Below, piece after piece: positions 47,604-61,041 of a stretch of DNA of 64,000 nt. Under the pieces are notes generated by a model. It saw only the letters and a program-made list of their open reading frames with translations, was not told the origin of the DNA and searched no databases. The translations under genes were made by a program, and so were the position numbers. The DNA is taken from contig JAYMGJ010000254.1 in the NCBI GenBank assembly GCA_037178675.1, positions 1 through 64,000 on the forward strand, written 5' to 3'. How positions within the stretch are numbered: the first letter of the stretch is position 1; the number at the start of each line of letters is the position of its first letter. This stretch comes from Scleroderma bovista (lineage: Eukaryota > Basidiomycota > Agaricomycetes > Boletales > Sclerodermataceae).

Positions 47604-48948
47604 ATGGATCCTAGCCATGGATCATTTCCAGGTGCAAACATTGCCGACGTTCTGCCACCGGATGGCAGCGAAGGCAGTCGCAACTCAACTATTATTCGCG
47701 CAGTGAAGGACATCGCATTTGGAAGTGTGAGTGGTCATCTCCTTGGCTTCACGGGGCGTATTTATCTTTGCAGACCGCAGGAATGGTCGCAGAAGTGTTC
47801 GAATATCCACTGGATTTAGCAAAAGTGCGCCTGCAATCCCAGGTCTTGGACAGTGCAGCTCGCTTCGGCGGCCCCCTCGATTGTTTGGTGCAAACATGGC
47901 GAGATGAAGGCGTTAGGGGCCTTTATCGCGTAAGTTACTCATTGCTGTAGTGATAGCTCTAACTTCTTGGTTTGATGTGCTCAGGGTCTTCCCGTCCCCA
48001 TATTCGGTGCCATGGCAGAGACGGCTGGCCTTTTTGTCGCCTACAGCCAACTCCAGTCGTTCATCATGTGGTGCACATCCGACGTCTCTGGAGCACCTTT
48101 CCGTCAGCTTACTCTCCCCGAACTCGGTCTCGCAGCTGCTGGTTCTGGATTTCTGACCAGTTTTATTATGTCCGTTTGTTTCATTTGTTTCAGAAATTTT
48201 GTTATCAAGTGGCGTATCGGGTGACTGATAAAGGCTCCACAGAACGCCCATCGAACTTGTCAAATGTAAGATGCAAGTACAGATGCTCGCACCCCCACTC
48301 AAAGTCCCTGACTTCAAAACGACCCCTCCCACCTTCATTCATGCCACGGCGCTTAGCTCCCTTCCAGCACACTTGGCACACCATTACTCGGCCTCCCAGC
48401 GTCTACGACAACTCCCCGGCCCCTTTAGTATCGTTTCAAACATCATTCGCACATCAGGTGTCAAAGGTCTTTGGCTGGGACATTTCGGAACCATAATTCG
48501 AGAGACCGGCGGCACCGCTGCATGGTTTGCCTCAAAAGAATTTTTTGCGTCGCTCTTGCTTGCTCATCGCACACAACTATCGCCTCCCCTTTTCAACGTA
48601 CATCACAACTTCACTGAGACGCCCCGGAACGGCACCGACCTTCTTCCTTGGGAGTCCGCCTTGTCGGGAGCACTGGCAGGAGCCATTTACCGGCTATCAC
48701 TCTATCCTGCGGATACTGTCAAGTCTGCAATACAAACAGCCGCAGAATTGCGACCATCAAACACATTCACCCCTTCTGCGAATGTGTCACCTGGGCCTGG
48801 GTCGTTCTGGGAGACAGCGAAGGCGATGTATAAGGCACGCGGGGTGCGGGGTCTATACGCTGGTGGCGGTATGACGATCGCCAGAGCTATCCCATCCAGT
48901 GCAATTGTTTTTGTGGTATATGATGGGTTGAATCAGCGGTTTTTATGA
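47604..48948 (+). CDS. Mitochondrial carrier, amino-acid/ornithine type
   Basis: Six-span solute carrier of the inner mitochondrial membrane. Four exons: 47604-47726, 47774-47929, 47985 to about 48168, 48243-48948. The three carrier signatures are visible, one per repeat: PLDLAKVRLQ, TPIELVKCKMQ and YPADTVKSAIQ, each followed by a G-x-R/K-G-L-Y/W-like element (GVRGLYRGLPVP, GVKGLWLGHFGTIIRE, GVRGLYAGGGMTI). The motif set resembles the ornithine/arginine carriers (Ort1/ARG-13 group), but the substrate is an inference. The N-terminal 40 residues are poorly conserved. The third donor (gtccgt) is unusual. A loop rich in Pro/Ser lies between spans 3 and 4. Confidence 0.87.
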
Positions 48949-49095
48949 AACAAGGTAATTTGGAGAATCTCGGCAGACAATATCCTTAGACGGCATCATT
49001 ACCTTACGCATTCGGTGCATGAACTGTGTATGTATCCCCTAGTCATGGTAATACATTACTACTACTCGTCTCATGATATAGCGTAGTCTGAATAC

Positions 49096-50174
49096 CTATT
49101 CGCCATTGAGCCAATCCTGAATAAACATCACTATTTCCTTGATCATTACAGGCGTACACTCATGGCCCGCATTCTCTTCGACTACTACGCGTTTCACACC
49201 ATCGCCAATGTATAGCCCTTCTGCGAAGTCTTTGCTCACCGACCAGGGAACAAGTGTATCCTTTCCCGCTGATAGGATAAGTATCCTCTTCCCAAGGAAG
49301 GGATTAGACCAGTCTTTTGCACGGAAGGGGCAACTGGCTGGATCATGTTTATCGACATATGATCTGAGATGCTCAGGATAATAGGGAGGTGCGAAAGGAA
49401 CACCAGCGGTCTGAGCGCGTTGTGCAATCAATTTGGCATAGTCGGGACACCCCACGACGGGAATACCAATCCGGAGCCGGGGTTCTGCAAACCGGTTAAA
49501 GAAGGATGAAAGTGATTTCGTACCGTTTTCTGTTGCGTACCACGGGCTAGGGCAATCCAAGTTGAGTGCCCACCAAGGCTGAAACCAACGATTCCCCATT
49601 CTACGATGGTTCTCTCGCCCATGGGATAGAGATGCGATGCGATATGATCCATGATGAAAGAAACATCCAAAGCAGTTCCGGCTAATTGTGCTAGTTAGTT
49701 AGTTATGGGTCGTCACTATAGACCAGTGATCCCTGACTTTGGATCGAATACATATCCACGCTACGTGTAGGTACATGTGGAGTAAATCGCGCCAACATCG
49801 AATGACACTTACGCATGCTGGGGATTGTTCTGAGCCGGATTTCGATGCCAGGCCTCATTTCGACGTGCATCGATTAGTCGTCTTCCGTGATTGCGATGGT
49901 CCTGCGACACCAATTTTACTTGAGAAAGAAAAGTTACTCGTACTGTCCTACGCACGAATGCAAGGACGATGAGATCTCGATTTTTGTGGAACGCCATTTG
50001 TCCGTGATTATAGTCCAAGATGGCATCGATGATGAATTCTACATCCTTTGTCGACTGTGAGCGTCCATGAAGCACGAACAACGCATAGATGGGAGAAGAT
50101 GAGTCGATGTCAGAGGGATACCTATAAACATTGACTGGGATTCCCCCAACAACCAGTGGGGTGATAGTGGACAT
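49096..50174 (-). CDS. Alpha/beta hydrolase
   Basis: Serine hydrolase fold protein of unknown substrate. Starting at ATG 50174 it reads MSTITPLVVGGIPVNVYRYP, then IYALFVLHGRSQS (oxyanion strand), NRDLIVLAF, DHRNHGRRL, MDHIASHLYP, then WGIVGFSLGGHSTWIALARG with nucleophile elbow GFSLG, RLRIGIPVVGCPDYAKL, LILSAGKDTLVPW (acid residue) and VEENAGHECTP (histidine) before the end MFIQDWLNGE. Three or four introns interrupt it. The catalytic triad appears complete. Similar proteins occur widely in mushrooms as uncharacterised hydrolases. Its neighbour LYS2 is divergent. Confidence 0.82.
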
Positions 50175-50380
50175 GATGATAGTTGCTACTAGTTAGAGGC
50201 ATTTTGCTGTCATGACTGGTGTCAGCGATGCATTGGACGACGCAAGAGCTATTCCGGGTTTCGGCGATTAGATCATTTTCGGTTAGATCATATTCCTCGT
50301 GGTAGTCGAGTCATAACTTCATTTTCCTCAGCCTAACTGACTTCTCATTCCAGGCCTACAGGCACTTCACCCTCTCAAAA

Positions 50381-53300
50381 ATGACCGTCGACTCACTCTC
50401 AAGAGTGCTGGCGAGGCTGCAAAACCTGCCGTCCATGTCACTGCCAACGGATTATCCCAGAGCAGTCGGAACCAATAAACTTATTGAAGCAGCACATATC
50501 GCAGACCTTTCCGAACAAACATCTCTGGCGCTACTCAAGCTCGCAGTTCACACAGAAGATAGCGACGTGGAAGCCGAAGAGCTGCGCAATACACCCTCCG
50601 CGTTCCACCTTCTCCTCGCTGCTTTTACTGCACTATTGCACCGTTACACTGGCGACACGGACGTTGTCATTGGGTCGTCGTCCGCCAGCGCAAGTGCACC
50701 TTTGATATTACGTTTGGCTGTCGACCCGACAGATACCTTCTGGTCCATCGTCCGTCGCGTGCAACAAGTCGAGAAGGAGGCGGAGGCAGATGTACTACCT
50801 TATGAAACCATCGTCCAAGCGCTACACAAGGACCAGGAAGACCAGGTCCACCCAATCTTCCGTGTTCGCTTCTTCGACGAGACAGATAGGCCACGTGAAA
50901 ATTTTATTCGGTCCACCAGCCTAACCTCAGATCTCACAGTCTTTGTCACACGACCCCCGGCAACGACACGTTCCTCGCTTGCTCCGCAGATATCCCTCCG
51001 CATTTTGTACAACTCACTACTGTTTTCACCCATTCGCATATCTTTCGTCGTTGACCAGCTTTCTGTCCTGCTAAGGAGGGTCTCTATTCATCCAGATGCA
51101 CCCGTTGGTTCTGTACCTTTGTTGACTCCCAGTCAACGTGAACGGCTTCCCAATCCGATCGCAGATCTACACTGGTGTGATTGGAAGGGCGCGATCACAG
51201 ACATTTTCTCCCGGAATGCACAGCATTGGCCAGAGCGAAGATGCGTTATCCAGAGTATCCCGGGTGCCACCCTCGATGCTCCGCAGGACGTTCGTGTGTA
51301 TTCTTACGGGGATATCAGACGGGCGTCCAATATCCTTTCACACCATCTCCTGCAAGGAGGCGTGCAACGAGAAGAAGTCGTCATGATATATGCATACCGG
51401 AGTGTCGAACTCGTGGTAGCTATCATGGCAGTCCTCAAAATTGGAGCAACCTTCTCTGTCATTGGTGAGCGTTGCTACTGGTCTGTTGTGCAACATTGAC
51501 TGATCGTGTCATATCTGCAGATCCAGCATACCCCGCTTCGCGGCAGACTATTTACCTTCAGGTGGCCCAACCACGCGGCCTCGTCGTTTTGGCTGGAGCG
51601 GGAAAGATCGGACCCACGGTCAGAGAGTTCCTCTCGAATGAGCTCAAAATCCGAGTTGAAGTCCCTGCGCTCGAGTTGTCACATACAGGAGACATCCTTG
51701 GCGGACTTGGCAGCGATGGCGATGTGCTCAAATCGTGTCATCACCTCTGGGAAACAGATCCAGACGTCGTCATTGGACCAGATAGTGTTGGAACATTGTC
51801 ATTCACCAGCGGCAGCACTGGCATTCCGAAGGGCGTCAAGGGGCGGCATTATAGCCTTACTCACTTCTTTCCTTGGATGGGAGAAAGATTCAACCTCAGT
51901 GATCAGTCCAAGTTCACTATGCTCAGCGGTATTGCACATGACCCAATTCAAAGAGATAGTGAGTGTGCCTTTGAGCTCTCGGACTTTCCAATTGACATGT
52001 TTTTCGGTAGTTTTCACTCCCCTGTTCTTTGGCGCTGAACTTTACGTTCCCACTGCTGAGGACATTGGTACTCCAGGCCGCCTCGCAGAGTGGATGGATG
52101 ATAGCAAGGTGACCGTCACTCACCTCACACCCGCTATGGGTCAACTCCTCTCTGCTCAAGCCACCCGGCAAATCCCTTCCCTCCGCAACGCCTTCTTTGT
52201 CGGCGATGTCCTCACCAAGCGTGATTGCCATCGTCTGCAGTCCTTGGCCCCTAATGTCCGCATAATCAACATGTACGGAACAACGGAAACGCAGCGTGCG
52301 GTTTCATATTTCGAGATACCTGCCGTATGCGCGGACCCCACGTTCTTAGCTACCCAAAAAGATATCATGCCAGCTGGGGAAGGCATGATTGATGTTCAGC
52401 TCCTTGTGGTCAATCGCACAGACAAGAACGTACCGTGTGCCATTGGTGAAGTCGGTGAGATATATGTGCGCTCCGGCGGATTGGCAGAGGGTTATCTCGA
52501 CCCTGCGGCTTCGGCTGAAAAATTCGTAACCAATTGGTTCGCATCCTCTACACCGTGGAGAGATACAATTCTTCATCCGGAGAATGGCTCTGCGGGACCG
52601 GAATCCCACCACTGGAAGGGCATCCGAGACCGAATGTACCGCTCGGGAGATCTGGGTCGTTACCTCCCTGACGGTCGGGTGGAGTGCACCGGACGTGCGG
52701 ATGACCAGGTCAAGATCCGGGGATTCCGGATTGAGCTTGGCGAAATTGATACCTTGATGAGCCAACACTCATTGGTCCGTGAGAACGTGACCCTTGTGCG
52801 CAGGGACAAAGACGAGGAGAAGATACTTGTCAGCTACTTCGTGCCTGTCGATGGACCTACGCTGAATGGTTTCACGAGTGAGATCAGCGACGATGAAGAA
52901 TTGGGAGGCATGAAGAGTACACCAAAATATAGACGACTTATCAAGTCCATTAGAGAGCATCTCAAGAAGAAACTTCCAACTTATAGCATTCCATCGCGTA
53001 AGTCAATAAACCATGATCATGGATGACCACCGACTCGCCTGCAGTGTTTGTACCGCTGCATCGCATGCCCCTTAATCCAAATGGAAAAATAGACAAGCCC
53101 GCACTCCCGTTCCCAGATACCGCTCATGCGCACGTATCAGTCTCCGATAGGAAGGCTGCCAAGGACAAAAGGTCTCGTAACGCGAGTCCCACGGAGGAGA
53201 GAATTTGTATGGTCTGGACAGATATCCTTCCGAACCCACCGGAGACCATTCCATTGGACGAAAGCTTCTTCGATCTCGGCGGTCACTCTATTTTGGCCAC

Positions 53301-54938
53301 ACGCCTCATATTCGAAATCCGGAAGCAGTTTATTGTCGAAGCGCCACTTGGCCTCGTATTTGCTCAGCCCACCATCAGCGGCCTGGCTGTCGCTATTGAC
53401 ATCCTGCGCGAACCCGACTTTGGTCTTGCGCGCCAAGATTTTACCACGCCTCCTGAAACCCCGGTTGGTAATGGACTCAATCTGCCGAAGAAACTTCCGA
53501 CTGCAATCGAGTATGGAAAAGACCTTGATGACCTTGTATCCCGTCTGCCGCCATCGTATTCCCCACTTCCTCCGGACTTCTATACGCGTCCCTTGACAGT
53601 ATTCCTCACGGGTGCTACCGGATATCTGGGCGCTTTTGTTCTTCGTGATCTTCTCCAGCGACAAGAGCGAGTTCACAAGATTATATGTCTCATCCGTGGA
53701 GCCACGGTAGAGGTAGCGTTCGATCGTCTGAGGACAAGCTGCGGCGACCGTGGTGTGTGGGATGAAACGTGGGTGAGCTCCGGAAGGGTGGAGGTTGTCG
53801 TGGGTGACCTTGGGCAAGACAAATTTGGTATGGACGAAGGTTCATGGTCCCGTGTAGCTGCGGAAGCTGACGTCATACTACACAACGGAGCTTTGGTATG
53901 CGTCTTCTGCGACAGAATGACTCTTGTATTTCTGATTATTTCGGCCCACAGGTACACTGGGTTTATCCTTATGAGAAATTGCGAGCTGCGAATGTCATCA
54001 GCACATTGACAGCGATGGAACTCGCATCCATGACAAAACAGAAGTTCTTGGTCTTCGTTTCATCGACATCAGCGATTGACACTGAACACTACGTCCGGCT
54101 GTCAGATGCATCGTCAAACGCGCAGGACGGCCGCAGGGGTATTCCAGAAGATGATGACTTAGAGGGTGCAAGAACCGGTCTCAAATCCGGCTACGGTCAG
54201 AGCAAATGGGTATCGGAGAAACTACTGTTTGAAGCCGGGAAGAGGGGTCTACGAGGACACATTGTGCGCCCGGGATATGTTGTTGGTGATTCTAAGACTG
54301 CAGGTAGGCTTTCCGTTGTGATCATGAAGTTTTAAGCTGATACTCTATTGCGATTCCATCCAGTAACTAACACGGACGATTTCCTATGGCGTCTGGTCAA
54401 GGGATGCGTTCAACTTGGCCTCGTTCCAGACATTAACAACACTGTTAATATGGTGCCGGTCGATCACGTCGCACGTTGCACTTCTTTGGCGGCAGTCGCA
54501 CCACTCCCTGACGCGCCTTTCACCGTTCTTCATGTCGTCGCCAAGCCATTGCCAACGTTCAACGACATTCTATCATCGTTGGCCGAATACGGTTTCCCCA
54601 CGCGACAGTGCGAATATCTAGTCTGGCGGCGTGAGCTTGAGAAACATGTGATGGACGTCCAGGATAACGCGCTGTTCCCTCTTCTCCACTTCGTCCTCGA
54701 CGACCTGCCAACGAGCACGAAAGCTCCTGAGCTCGATGATTCGAATACCTCTGCGCTGTTGGATCCTCACCCAAGCGACACGCCTTCTACGGTATCCGAT
54801 GATCTAATGGGACTTTACCTGGCGTGGCTGGTCGGCGCAGACTTCTTGCCGCCTCCTTCACTGGAACAAAAGAAGAAGGATCTTCCACGCCTGGCAAGTA
54901 ATTCCATCCAAAAGGCAGCAGGGCGAAGTGGAATCTAG
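50381..54938 (+). CDS. LYS2: L-2-aminoadipate reductase, large subunit
   Basis: Enzyme of the fungal alpha-aminoadipate route to lysine: it adenylates aminoadipate, loads it on a phosphopantetheine arm and reduces it to the semialdehyde. Six exons (50381-51464, 51521-51958, 52011-52997, 53045-53895, 53952-54303, 54364-54938) give 1,428 residues, normal for Lys2. An N-terminal condensation-like region is followed by the adenylation domain with [48 protein letters not shown] and [19 protein letters not shown]. The carrier domain has [16 protein letters not shown] with the Ser that takes the 4'-phosphopantetheine, and the reductase domain has [19 protein letters not shown] plus [17 protein letters not shown]. 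All parts are intact. Activation requires a phosphopantetheinyl transferase (Lys5) not in this window. Confidence 0.96.
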
Positions 54939-55604
54939 AAATTAGCACAACAGTATGTAAATGGGTTATGTATATTATATAAGCAGAATCCCAACATCGC
55001 GCCGAGGTAATTTCCAATAGACAACCTCAGGTACTATGCTTCGGCCCCGGTGACTGACAGTAAGTAATAGAATGTGTCATTTGCAAGTGTCAAGACGTTG
55101 ATTGGGTTGGAGGCGTATATTTGCTCTACGTTCCATTTACAGTTATTAGATGTGGATGCTGGCGACTTATTGTAAGCTTCCCATTGATTGAATAAGCCTG
55201 GCGGAGGAAAAAAAAGTATCATCCTTGGAGGGAATACTCGGAAGCCAAAGTTCCACTGCCAACAACTGCCACGCGGCAGATTGTAGGGACAAATTGCTAT
55301 GACGCTTTTCACATAAAGTAAGCAGTAAGTAATTTCAGGGGGCTTGCAATGACACGCTCAGTGGCCCTGTCACTCGGACGCTGTGTACATTGACATGGCC
55401 ACGTCAAGTCTTTCCCTCGCCTTGCTTTATAAACGGAACGGCTATCGTGTTCCCCCACAAAAAGCTTACCACGTTTCTGAGTTCTGCTCATCATTAATTG
55501 CTCCATCCCCACACCGAAAGCTGAGCATCAAAAGCGATTGCAGGACTTAGCAACGCGTCCTTGGGCTGGGCTCACTCGTCGCGCCCAGAGTGCTGCTCTC
55601 AAGC
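54939..55604. other. Intergenic
   Basis: 666 bases between LYS2 and the DUF6533 gene. A CTTTATAAACGG run at about 55424 is TATA-like and may belong to the downstream promoter. No coding sequence seen. Confidence 0.4.
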
Positions 55605-57501
55605 ATGGACTTCATGATTTACAAACGGGAGGCAGGGAGCAGCCCGATAGAAAAGTATATTAGAATTGTCTCCTTGTCAATCGCCTTCTATGAGTGAGTA
55701 GTGTGATCATTGGATTTCTGACCGTGATTTTTTTGACCTGCAGTCCAGTTATGTTCTAACGCTACCAATGGAATACCGGTTCTATCGTAACCAGCCTCAT
55801 TTTTTTCGGATGAGGTAAGATCCTTGACATTGAGCGCTGTCTGAAGCTAGGACCAACTGTTTTTCCATGTGTGCCATAACATACATATAGCCTGGCTTGC
55901 ATTTTGTTTATACTCATAAGGTAAATTTCCGAGATTTGTTTTCCAGCAACGTCGCAGTAATGTCTTGTGCAGATATACCAGCTTTCTGGTAATGATCGTC
56001 AGTAATTATGGAGTTTTTTCAACGGCATTCACCCCAGAATCTTGTCGGAGATACTATTATGTTTCACCAATTTTCAAAGGTGAGATCTCGCAAAACTCTT
56101 CTGTTATGGTTGTATTTAGCCTTGTCCAGTTGTGCAGTCTATGGTGTCGCAGGCGATCCTGGGGGTCAGGTATGGAGGATGCGTTGCCAGAACTCTCCTT
56201 CGATGTGCTTATCGCCATTTAGGACTTTTGGTATCTCTCACCGCAACAGGTACATTGGTACATTTCTCCTCGCATATTATACCATCACAGTTTCCGTAAG
56301 CATGTCCATATACCATGATAATTTGGTGGCTGAAAAAGCTATATTTTTAGCTTGAATGGTTCTTCAACCTGTATCGTCGTACTCGTGGGTTTTGTAAACT
56401 ATTTCTTTTACCCCACAGTATTCACCCCATAAACTGTAGCCCAGTCCATTAATGCAAGTCTTTCCGTCATCTCCTGAGAACTGTTCTGATACTCTCGTTT
56501 TATAGGGAGGGTAGGCTAACGACCTATTTCTAATAAATGGTAGTACTTAACCGATCGCAGTTGCATTTCGGGCGTTAATTCACCGCATCCCACCTCCTGG
56601 ATTTTTTATATGGTTGTCATGACTTACGACTTTATTACGTTGGCCATTTCGACCGTCTATTTGTTGCGTTATGAAACACACAGTACCCGGTAAGCCAGCT
56701 CCCCACGACTCTGTATATCTGAAAACTGAGACAACTTTGACAGTTTTAAACGATTCATCCGGATGTATGCTTTTTTCAGGTACTCCTTCCCGATATTTAC
56801 GATGACTTGAATATCACAGTATGCTATATGATGGATTAATATTTTTTGTGGCGCTAACGGGTGAGTATTTTCTTGCTTACGAGGAGCTTGGCTCAATTTG
56901 TACCAAGCTGTTAATATCCTCAATCTCATATTGTACCAGTCCGAGAGTATAGTTGCTCAGGTATGCTTTACACTGTATTTATTTTCGTTTGGTGTCACGA
57001 ATACTCAATCCATAATCGACACAACATTAGTCGACTGGGTAAGCCATAAGACAGCTGTATAGCACTGGTACTTATCTTGATTATCCATAGATCTTCGTTG
57101 GCATATGCTATCATCTGGATAATGAGTCAACGTTTATTAATTCACCTACAGGGTGAGTACAGTCCAAGAACTTCAGGTTGTTTCACTGTACACATTGCTT
57201 TGCAGAAATGTCAGTCGATTTGCGTGTCAACAATGTCATCACGGAAACACGGCAGATGATTCGAGAACAAAACGTGGAGTCGGCTTTGCGGTCACCTTTC
57301 GAGTCTTCCAAAGGTCTCTATGATCGTTCACGACCTCGAGCACTAACTCGGGAGAATGACGTGGAACTCGACGTACAAATACATATTGGTTGTACTGTCA
57401 CTGTTGACTATCCAGTGGGGGAAGCAGAGGAAGGGGAAAGCCCTGCTTTTGAGAATGAAGGTGTATCATCGAAGAGTGGGGTGTATGAGGTTTCCCCCTG
57501 A
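55605..57501 (+). CDS. DUF6533 multi-span membrane protein
   Basis: Mushroom-typical membrane protein of unknown function. Very short exons (about twelve) separated by small introns encode a series of hydrophobic spans. It starts MDFMIYKREAGSSPIEKYI, then IRIVSLSIAFYDYVLTLPME with YRFYRNQPHFF across intron 1, the DUF6533 signature. Later exons give LACILFILIRYTSFLVMIVS, PESCRRYYYVSPIF, VMTYDFITLAISTVYLLRYE, then LAYAIIWIMSQRLLIHLQ and MSVDLRVNNVITETRQMI before a hydrophilic, acidic tail (57230-57501). Exons between 56150 and 57060 were placed by hydrophobicity and splice borders and are only approximate, and a lesion there cannot be excluded. Family call is good; function unknown. Confidence 0.68.
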
Positions 57502-57685
57502 CATCCACCTTGTCTATTATTATATTAATGTGTACGGATACTACAATTGATAACCTCTGCAACAGGGTCATCATCTTCGGAAGAGAATGATTGTCCTTCC
57601 TTTATCGGACTCCTGGGAGTCTTTTCTCGATTGCTCCATCTGTGTCGGTTCACGCAAAGCTTCCATTCGGCAACTTTCGGGCAAG

Positions 57686-58585
57686 TCAAGACCTTGTGGG
57701 AATGACGAGGTTGTGCAGCTCTCTGGGCCATCGTCGACTCACCCAAGCTAACCCCCATGCTGTGGCCCTTGCTGAAACCCAAAGAACCATACGTACACCA
57801 GGTACTAGTCGTAAGACATCTCCGATGTCCCATACGTCACGGTGATATGTGATCAGTCCTTGTTCGTTGAAACTCAGTCGTGTCATGATGGGCAATTGGA
57901 AGTACAACGGAGATGGGAGAGTAAGGCTGGTTCCTGGGACGAGAAGGGAAGGCGTGGCTGAGAAAGCCCATAAAACAGAGGGACTCTCTTCTGAAGGTGA
58001 AGGCGGCCTGTTTAGGGAGAGGTTTCTGGGTATGTTGTAGGTGGAATGAATGTCGGGAAATAGCAGAATATTTAGAGTGTGTTCGACAAGACTTTTTTTT
58101 TGACCATCTTGAAAGCTATAGATGAGTACATGGATGATGTAGGGCATAGAAAGGGGCATATACCAAAGCTTTCTGTCTCGCTAATGTCGTCTATTTCCGA
58201 CCACATGCGTAGGAAGCGGAACCAAGGTTTGTTATCATGACTCATTGGATGCATTCCAACAATGGCTCTGAAGGTATTAGCAGGCCGTGGAACGTCGATG
58301 ATGCAGAAGCGACGCATAAAGCGATGGATGTCGGCGATAAGTGCACGAGATGTGGCAGTCATGACAGGGTTCTCGTAGCTGAAGACCGATCATGCAGGTG
58401 TCAGTGTCGAGAGATAAAAATGCATACATGGCACGCGACTCATAAAAGAGCTCTGAAGTGTCCAGAAAGCTCGGAGGACAATTATCGTAGACATGGTCGC
58501 ACACTTGCAGGGTGTGGGGGCTTCTCTGCACAACCGACAAGTCAAGAATCACCTGCTTCTTGAAGCGGTTCGTCGGCGCGTTCAT
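57686..58585 (-). CDS. SigF-like NTF2-like domain protein
   Basis: Three predicted exons from ATG 58585. They read VCDHVYDNCPPSFLDTSELF, then YENPVMTATSRALIADIHRF, FCIIDVPRPANTF, PWFRFLRMWSEIDDISETES, then DGQKKSLVEHTLNILLFPDI, a variable Pro/Ser linker, and MTRLSFNEQGLITYHRDVWD followed by LRLVPGVRMVLWVSARATAW. The last block is the core of the fungal SigF-like NTF2-like family; function is unknown, with an NTF2-type ligand-binding barrel likely. The frame across the last intron holds only if the acceptor is TTTCAAG just before GATGGTC; with that choice no frameshift is needed despite a run of nine A residues in the exon. Confidence 0.75.
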
Positions 58586-59280
58586 GGTGTGGCCGTGGAG
58601 GAAAGGAGCAAAGGCGCAGCAGATAAACTGCTGATCAACAAAGACTGCGGTGAATCATGTTCCGACACCGCGAAGCATGGGGCGATCGCAAAGACTCCGG
58701 AATCCGGATCTCAAGGTCCGTCCATATTTTCCAAAAATAGTAATCCTGCAGCAGTTAGGGGGTTATTATGTAATGATAAGAGGAATCAAATGCTACTCAC
58801 CTTGGACTCAGAACAACACATATTCGCAGTCAAATTTCCAGATAGACGATATGGAGTCTGAATACCAGTCACTGGTGGGTGAGGTTCGCACCGAACTTCA
58901 GTCCTCACAGAAAATGCGGTGATGTCGCTGTCCGCCTTGATATTTTCATTCGAGAGTTGAAGGGGATGCAAGTCTTGAATCCGGCGTGTTCATACTCCAA
59001 GACTGAAGTTATTGCAAAGCTCGTGGAGTCGTGGACGACATCAATCACCCAATCATGTTCAAAAATTTCCTACTACTTATCTTTCTTGCAATGGTGTCGA
59101 CCTTGCAAGAGTCTTGTGATATCACCCACAAAGTGATATCACCATCACATTGCCATCTACATGCACTGACCCATCATAAGCCTTACTGGAAGTTGAATGG
59201 TTGGTGCCTCGTGGTCTGAAAGAGATCTTCATGGTGAACAATGAATATCAATATTTGAATGGACAGGTTGATATTACCAA
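58586..59280. other. Intergenic
   Basis: 695 bases upstream of the NTF2-like gene and downstream of the SDR gene. Short frames only; a short palindrome-like GTGATATCACNNNCAAAGTGATATCAC occurs near 59117-59141 without known role. Confidence 0.4.
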
Positions 59281-60901
59281 TCAATTTAGTACTGTCGCAG
59301 CTTCTACATGCATTTGCTCACTGATATTTTTGTGTATCTTGTCTGTACCACTCGATTTCATCCAGAATTTGAAGTCTAGACCTACGCCACCCGCGTGCGA
59401 TCTCTTCTCACCAGCCCTATCGGCCTTGAAGTGAGCATCCACTGTTTTGCATATACCTTGCAAAGTTGTGTACGGCCCAGTGTAGCCAAGGCCACCTTTG
59501 GAGGGCGGAAGTTGGGCTCTAGAGTCGTCAAAGATTAAGTGAACAGAAACGAGGGCAAACATGGATGGTTGGAGGTTGACGAGATCCCCACGAATAGAGG
59601 GTATCATGCGAGTGAGAGCACGACACACGACAGAGGTCGACATGGAAAGTAAGCCTTTGGTAACGTAGATGGCCTCGATGATGTGTGCGATAGAGAGCAT
59701 AAACGTAAAGGAGTGACCGGGGAAATCGCACTCGCTGTCTAAGGTCGAGAGGGCAAGATGTATGTCACTAAAGGTACACGGAGGTCCGGCGTCGGTAATA
59801 TTGAAGGATTGACCGCCGATATCAGGACCAGTTTGTCCTCTTTCTAGCTCGACGAGTCTTTGTTCGTAACATAAATGCGCCAAAGCGCAGTTCTCCACAT
59901 AGATATATGACTGGAGAATATTTTGCACCCACGTAGGGTTATGCTTGCGAACAAGGTATGCACCGCAAAGGATATCACCTCCAGGTCCAAAAATTCCGTT
60001 TCCGGGTCTAATACATCCAGTTCGTAGAATGCGAGAGTGAGCGGAGGGTGATTTATCTGCCTCGCGGACTGCTCGTTCACCGAGCCACTTGGAAGCAGCG
60101 TAGTTGGAAAAAAAGTGCTCGTGACGTTTAGGTATAAGGTTATCGTCATCACGGAGCAGTTGAACGAAGAATCGGGGACGAGTCTCCCATGGCCAGAGCC
60201 AAAACCGTGTGCACCGTACAGCAACGGCTCCCGAGGAAGTGTAGATCAAGATGCTTACACCAACATCCTTTGAAGAAGATATAACGTTCTTCGTGCCCTC
60301 GTAGTTCACACCTGTCGAGCGGAAGAAGAGTGCAAAGATTCGCTCGTAGAACCGGATGCTGGCTGCTGAGTGGAAGACAGTTATTTCTCCTTCGTTGGAA
60401 TCGTCAACGCTGGCCGTCTCGGGCCATGGTTTCCGGAAAGCTTCTGAGACGGCTGTCGCGTTGGAAATGTCAACATTAAGAAATGTGACATCCTGCGCCT
60501 TTCCTGTACGCAAATCCGGTCGTGTGGGTAATCGGATGTCAAGGACTCGAATCCGTTTAGGATCTTCCCCCCTCTGCAAGAGCTGGAGAACGATCCATCC
60601 TCCCAAATGGCCTGCCTATTGGTGAATTTCAACATGACACTGGTGAATCGGACGCACAAGGGAGACCCACCCCACCGACAATAATGTACCGTCGACCGGT
60701 CTTTGGAGGCAGAAGCCTTCCAATGTCAAGTGGTTTGTCTTGTTGTTGTCTAAACGCAGCTAGCACACCCTGAGTTGTGAACCGATTTGGTGAAAAGACT
60801 TTGGCGTCTGGTGGCAACTGGGACAGCTTTCTGCCGTTGAGAATAAAATAGATATAAACCGCAATCGCCACTACACCTGCGCCATAGAGCAGGCCAGGCA
60901 T
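59281..60901 (-). CDS. 3-beta-hydroxysteroid dehydrogenase-type SDR, membrane-anchored
   Basis: Extended short-chain dehydrogenase of the 3-beta-HSD family, which oxidise or reduce sterol-like alcohols with NAD(P). The first exon starts MPGLLYGAGVVAIAVYIYF, a membrane anchor, so an ER location is likely. After one intron the Rossmann motif VGGAGHLGGWIVLQLL appears, then IRVLDIRLP, VDISNATAV, VFHSAASIRF, GTKNVISSSKDVGVSILIYT (ending in the SSG catalytic Ser region), NYAASKWLGE (YxxxK catalytic pair), RPGNGIFGPGGDILCGAYLV, YIYVENCALAHLCYEQRL and SMFALVSVHLIFDDSRAQLP. The C-terminus is hydrophilic. The substrate is unknown; sterol (Erg26-like) or secondary-metabolite roles are possible. ATG 60901 is preferred; the longer frame upstream lacks an ATG. 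It is followed upstream on the same strand by an acyl-CoA ligase. Confidence 0.87.
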
Positions 60902-61041
60902 GTTTGTCTCACCTCGCCAGCTGGCGAATCGCGCCTTGTGCTGCAGACGTGGGAACAACCATTTGCATCCGTGGCCAACTAAATATGGGTATGTAGACAA
61001 CAAGATGAGGTAGCAAGCACTTCTCAGCAAATGTGTATAAA

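Noticed and set aside
57686..58585. Frameshift at the nine-A run in the NTF2-like gene
   Set aside because: Choosing the acceptor TTTCAAG immediately before GATGGTC keeps the family motif in frame with no indel.
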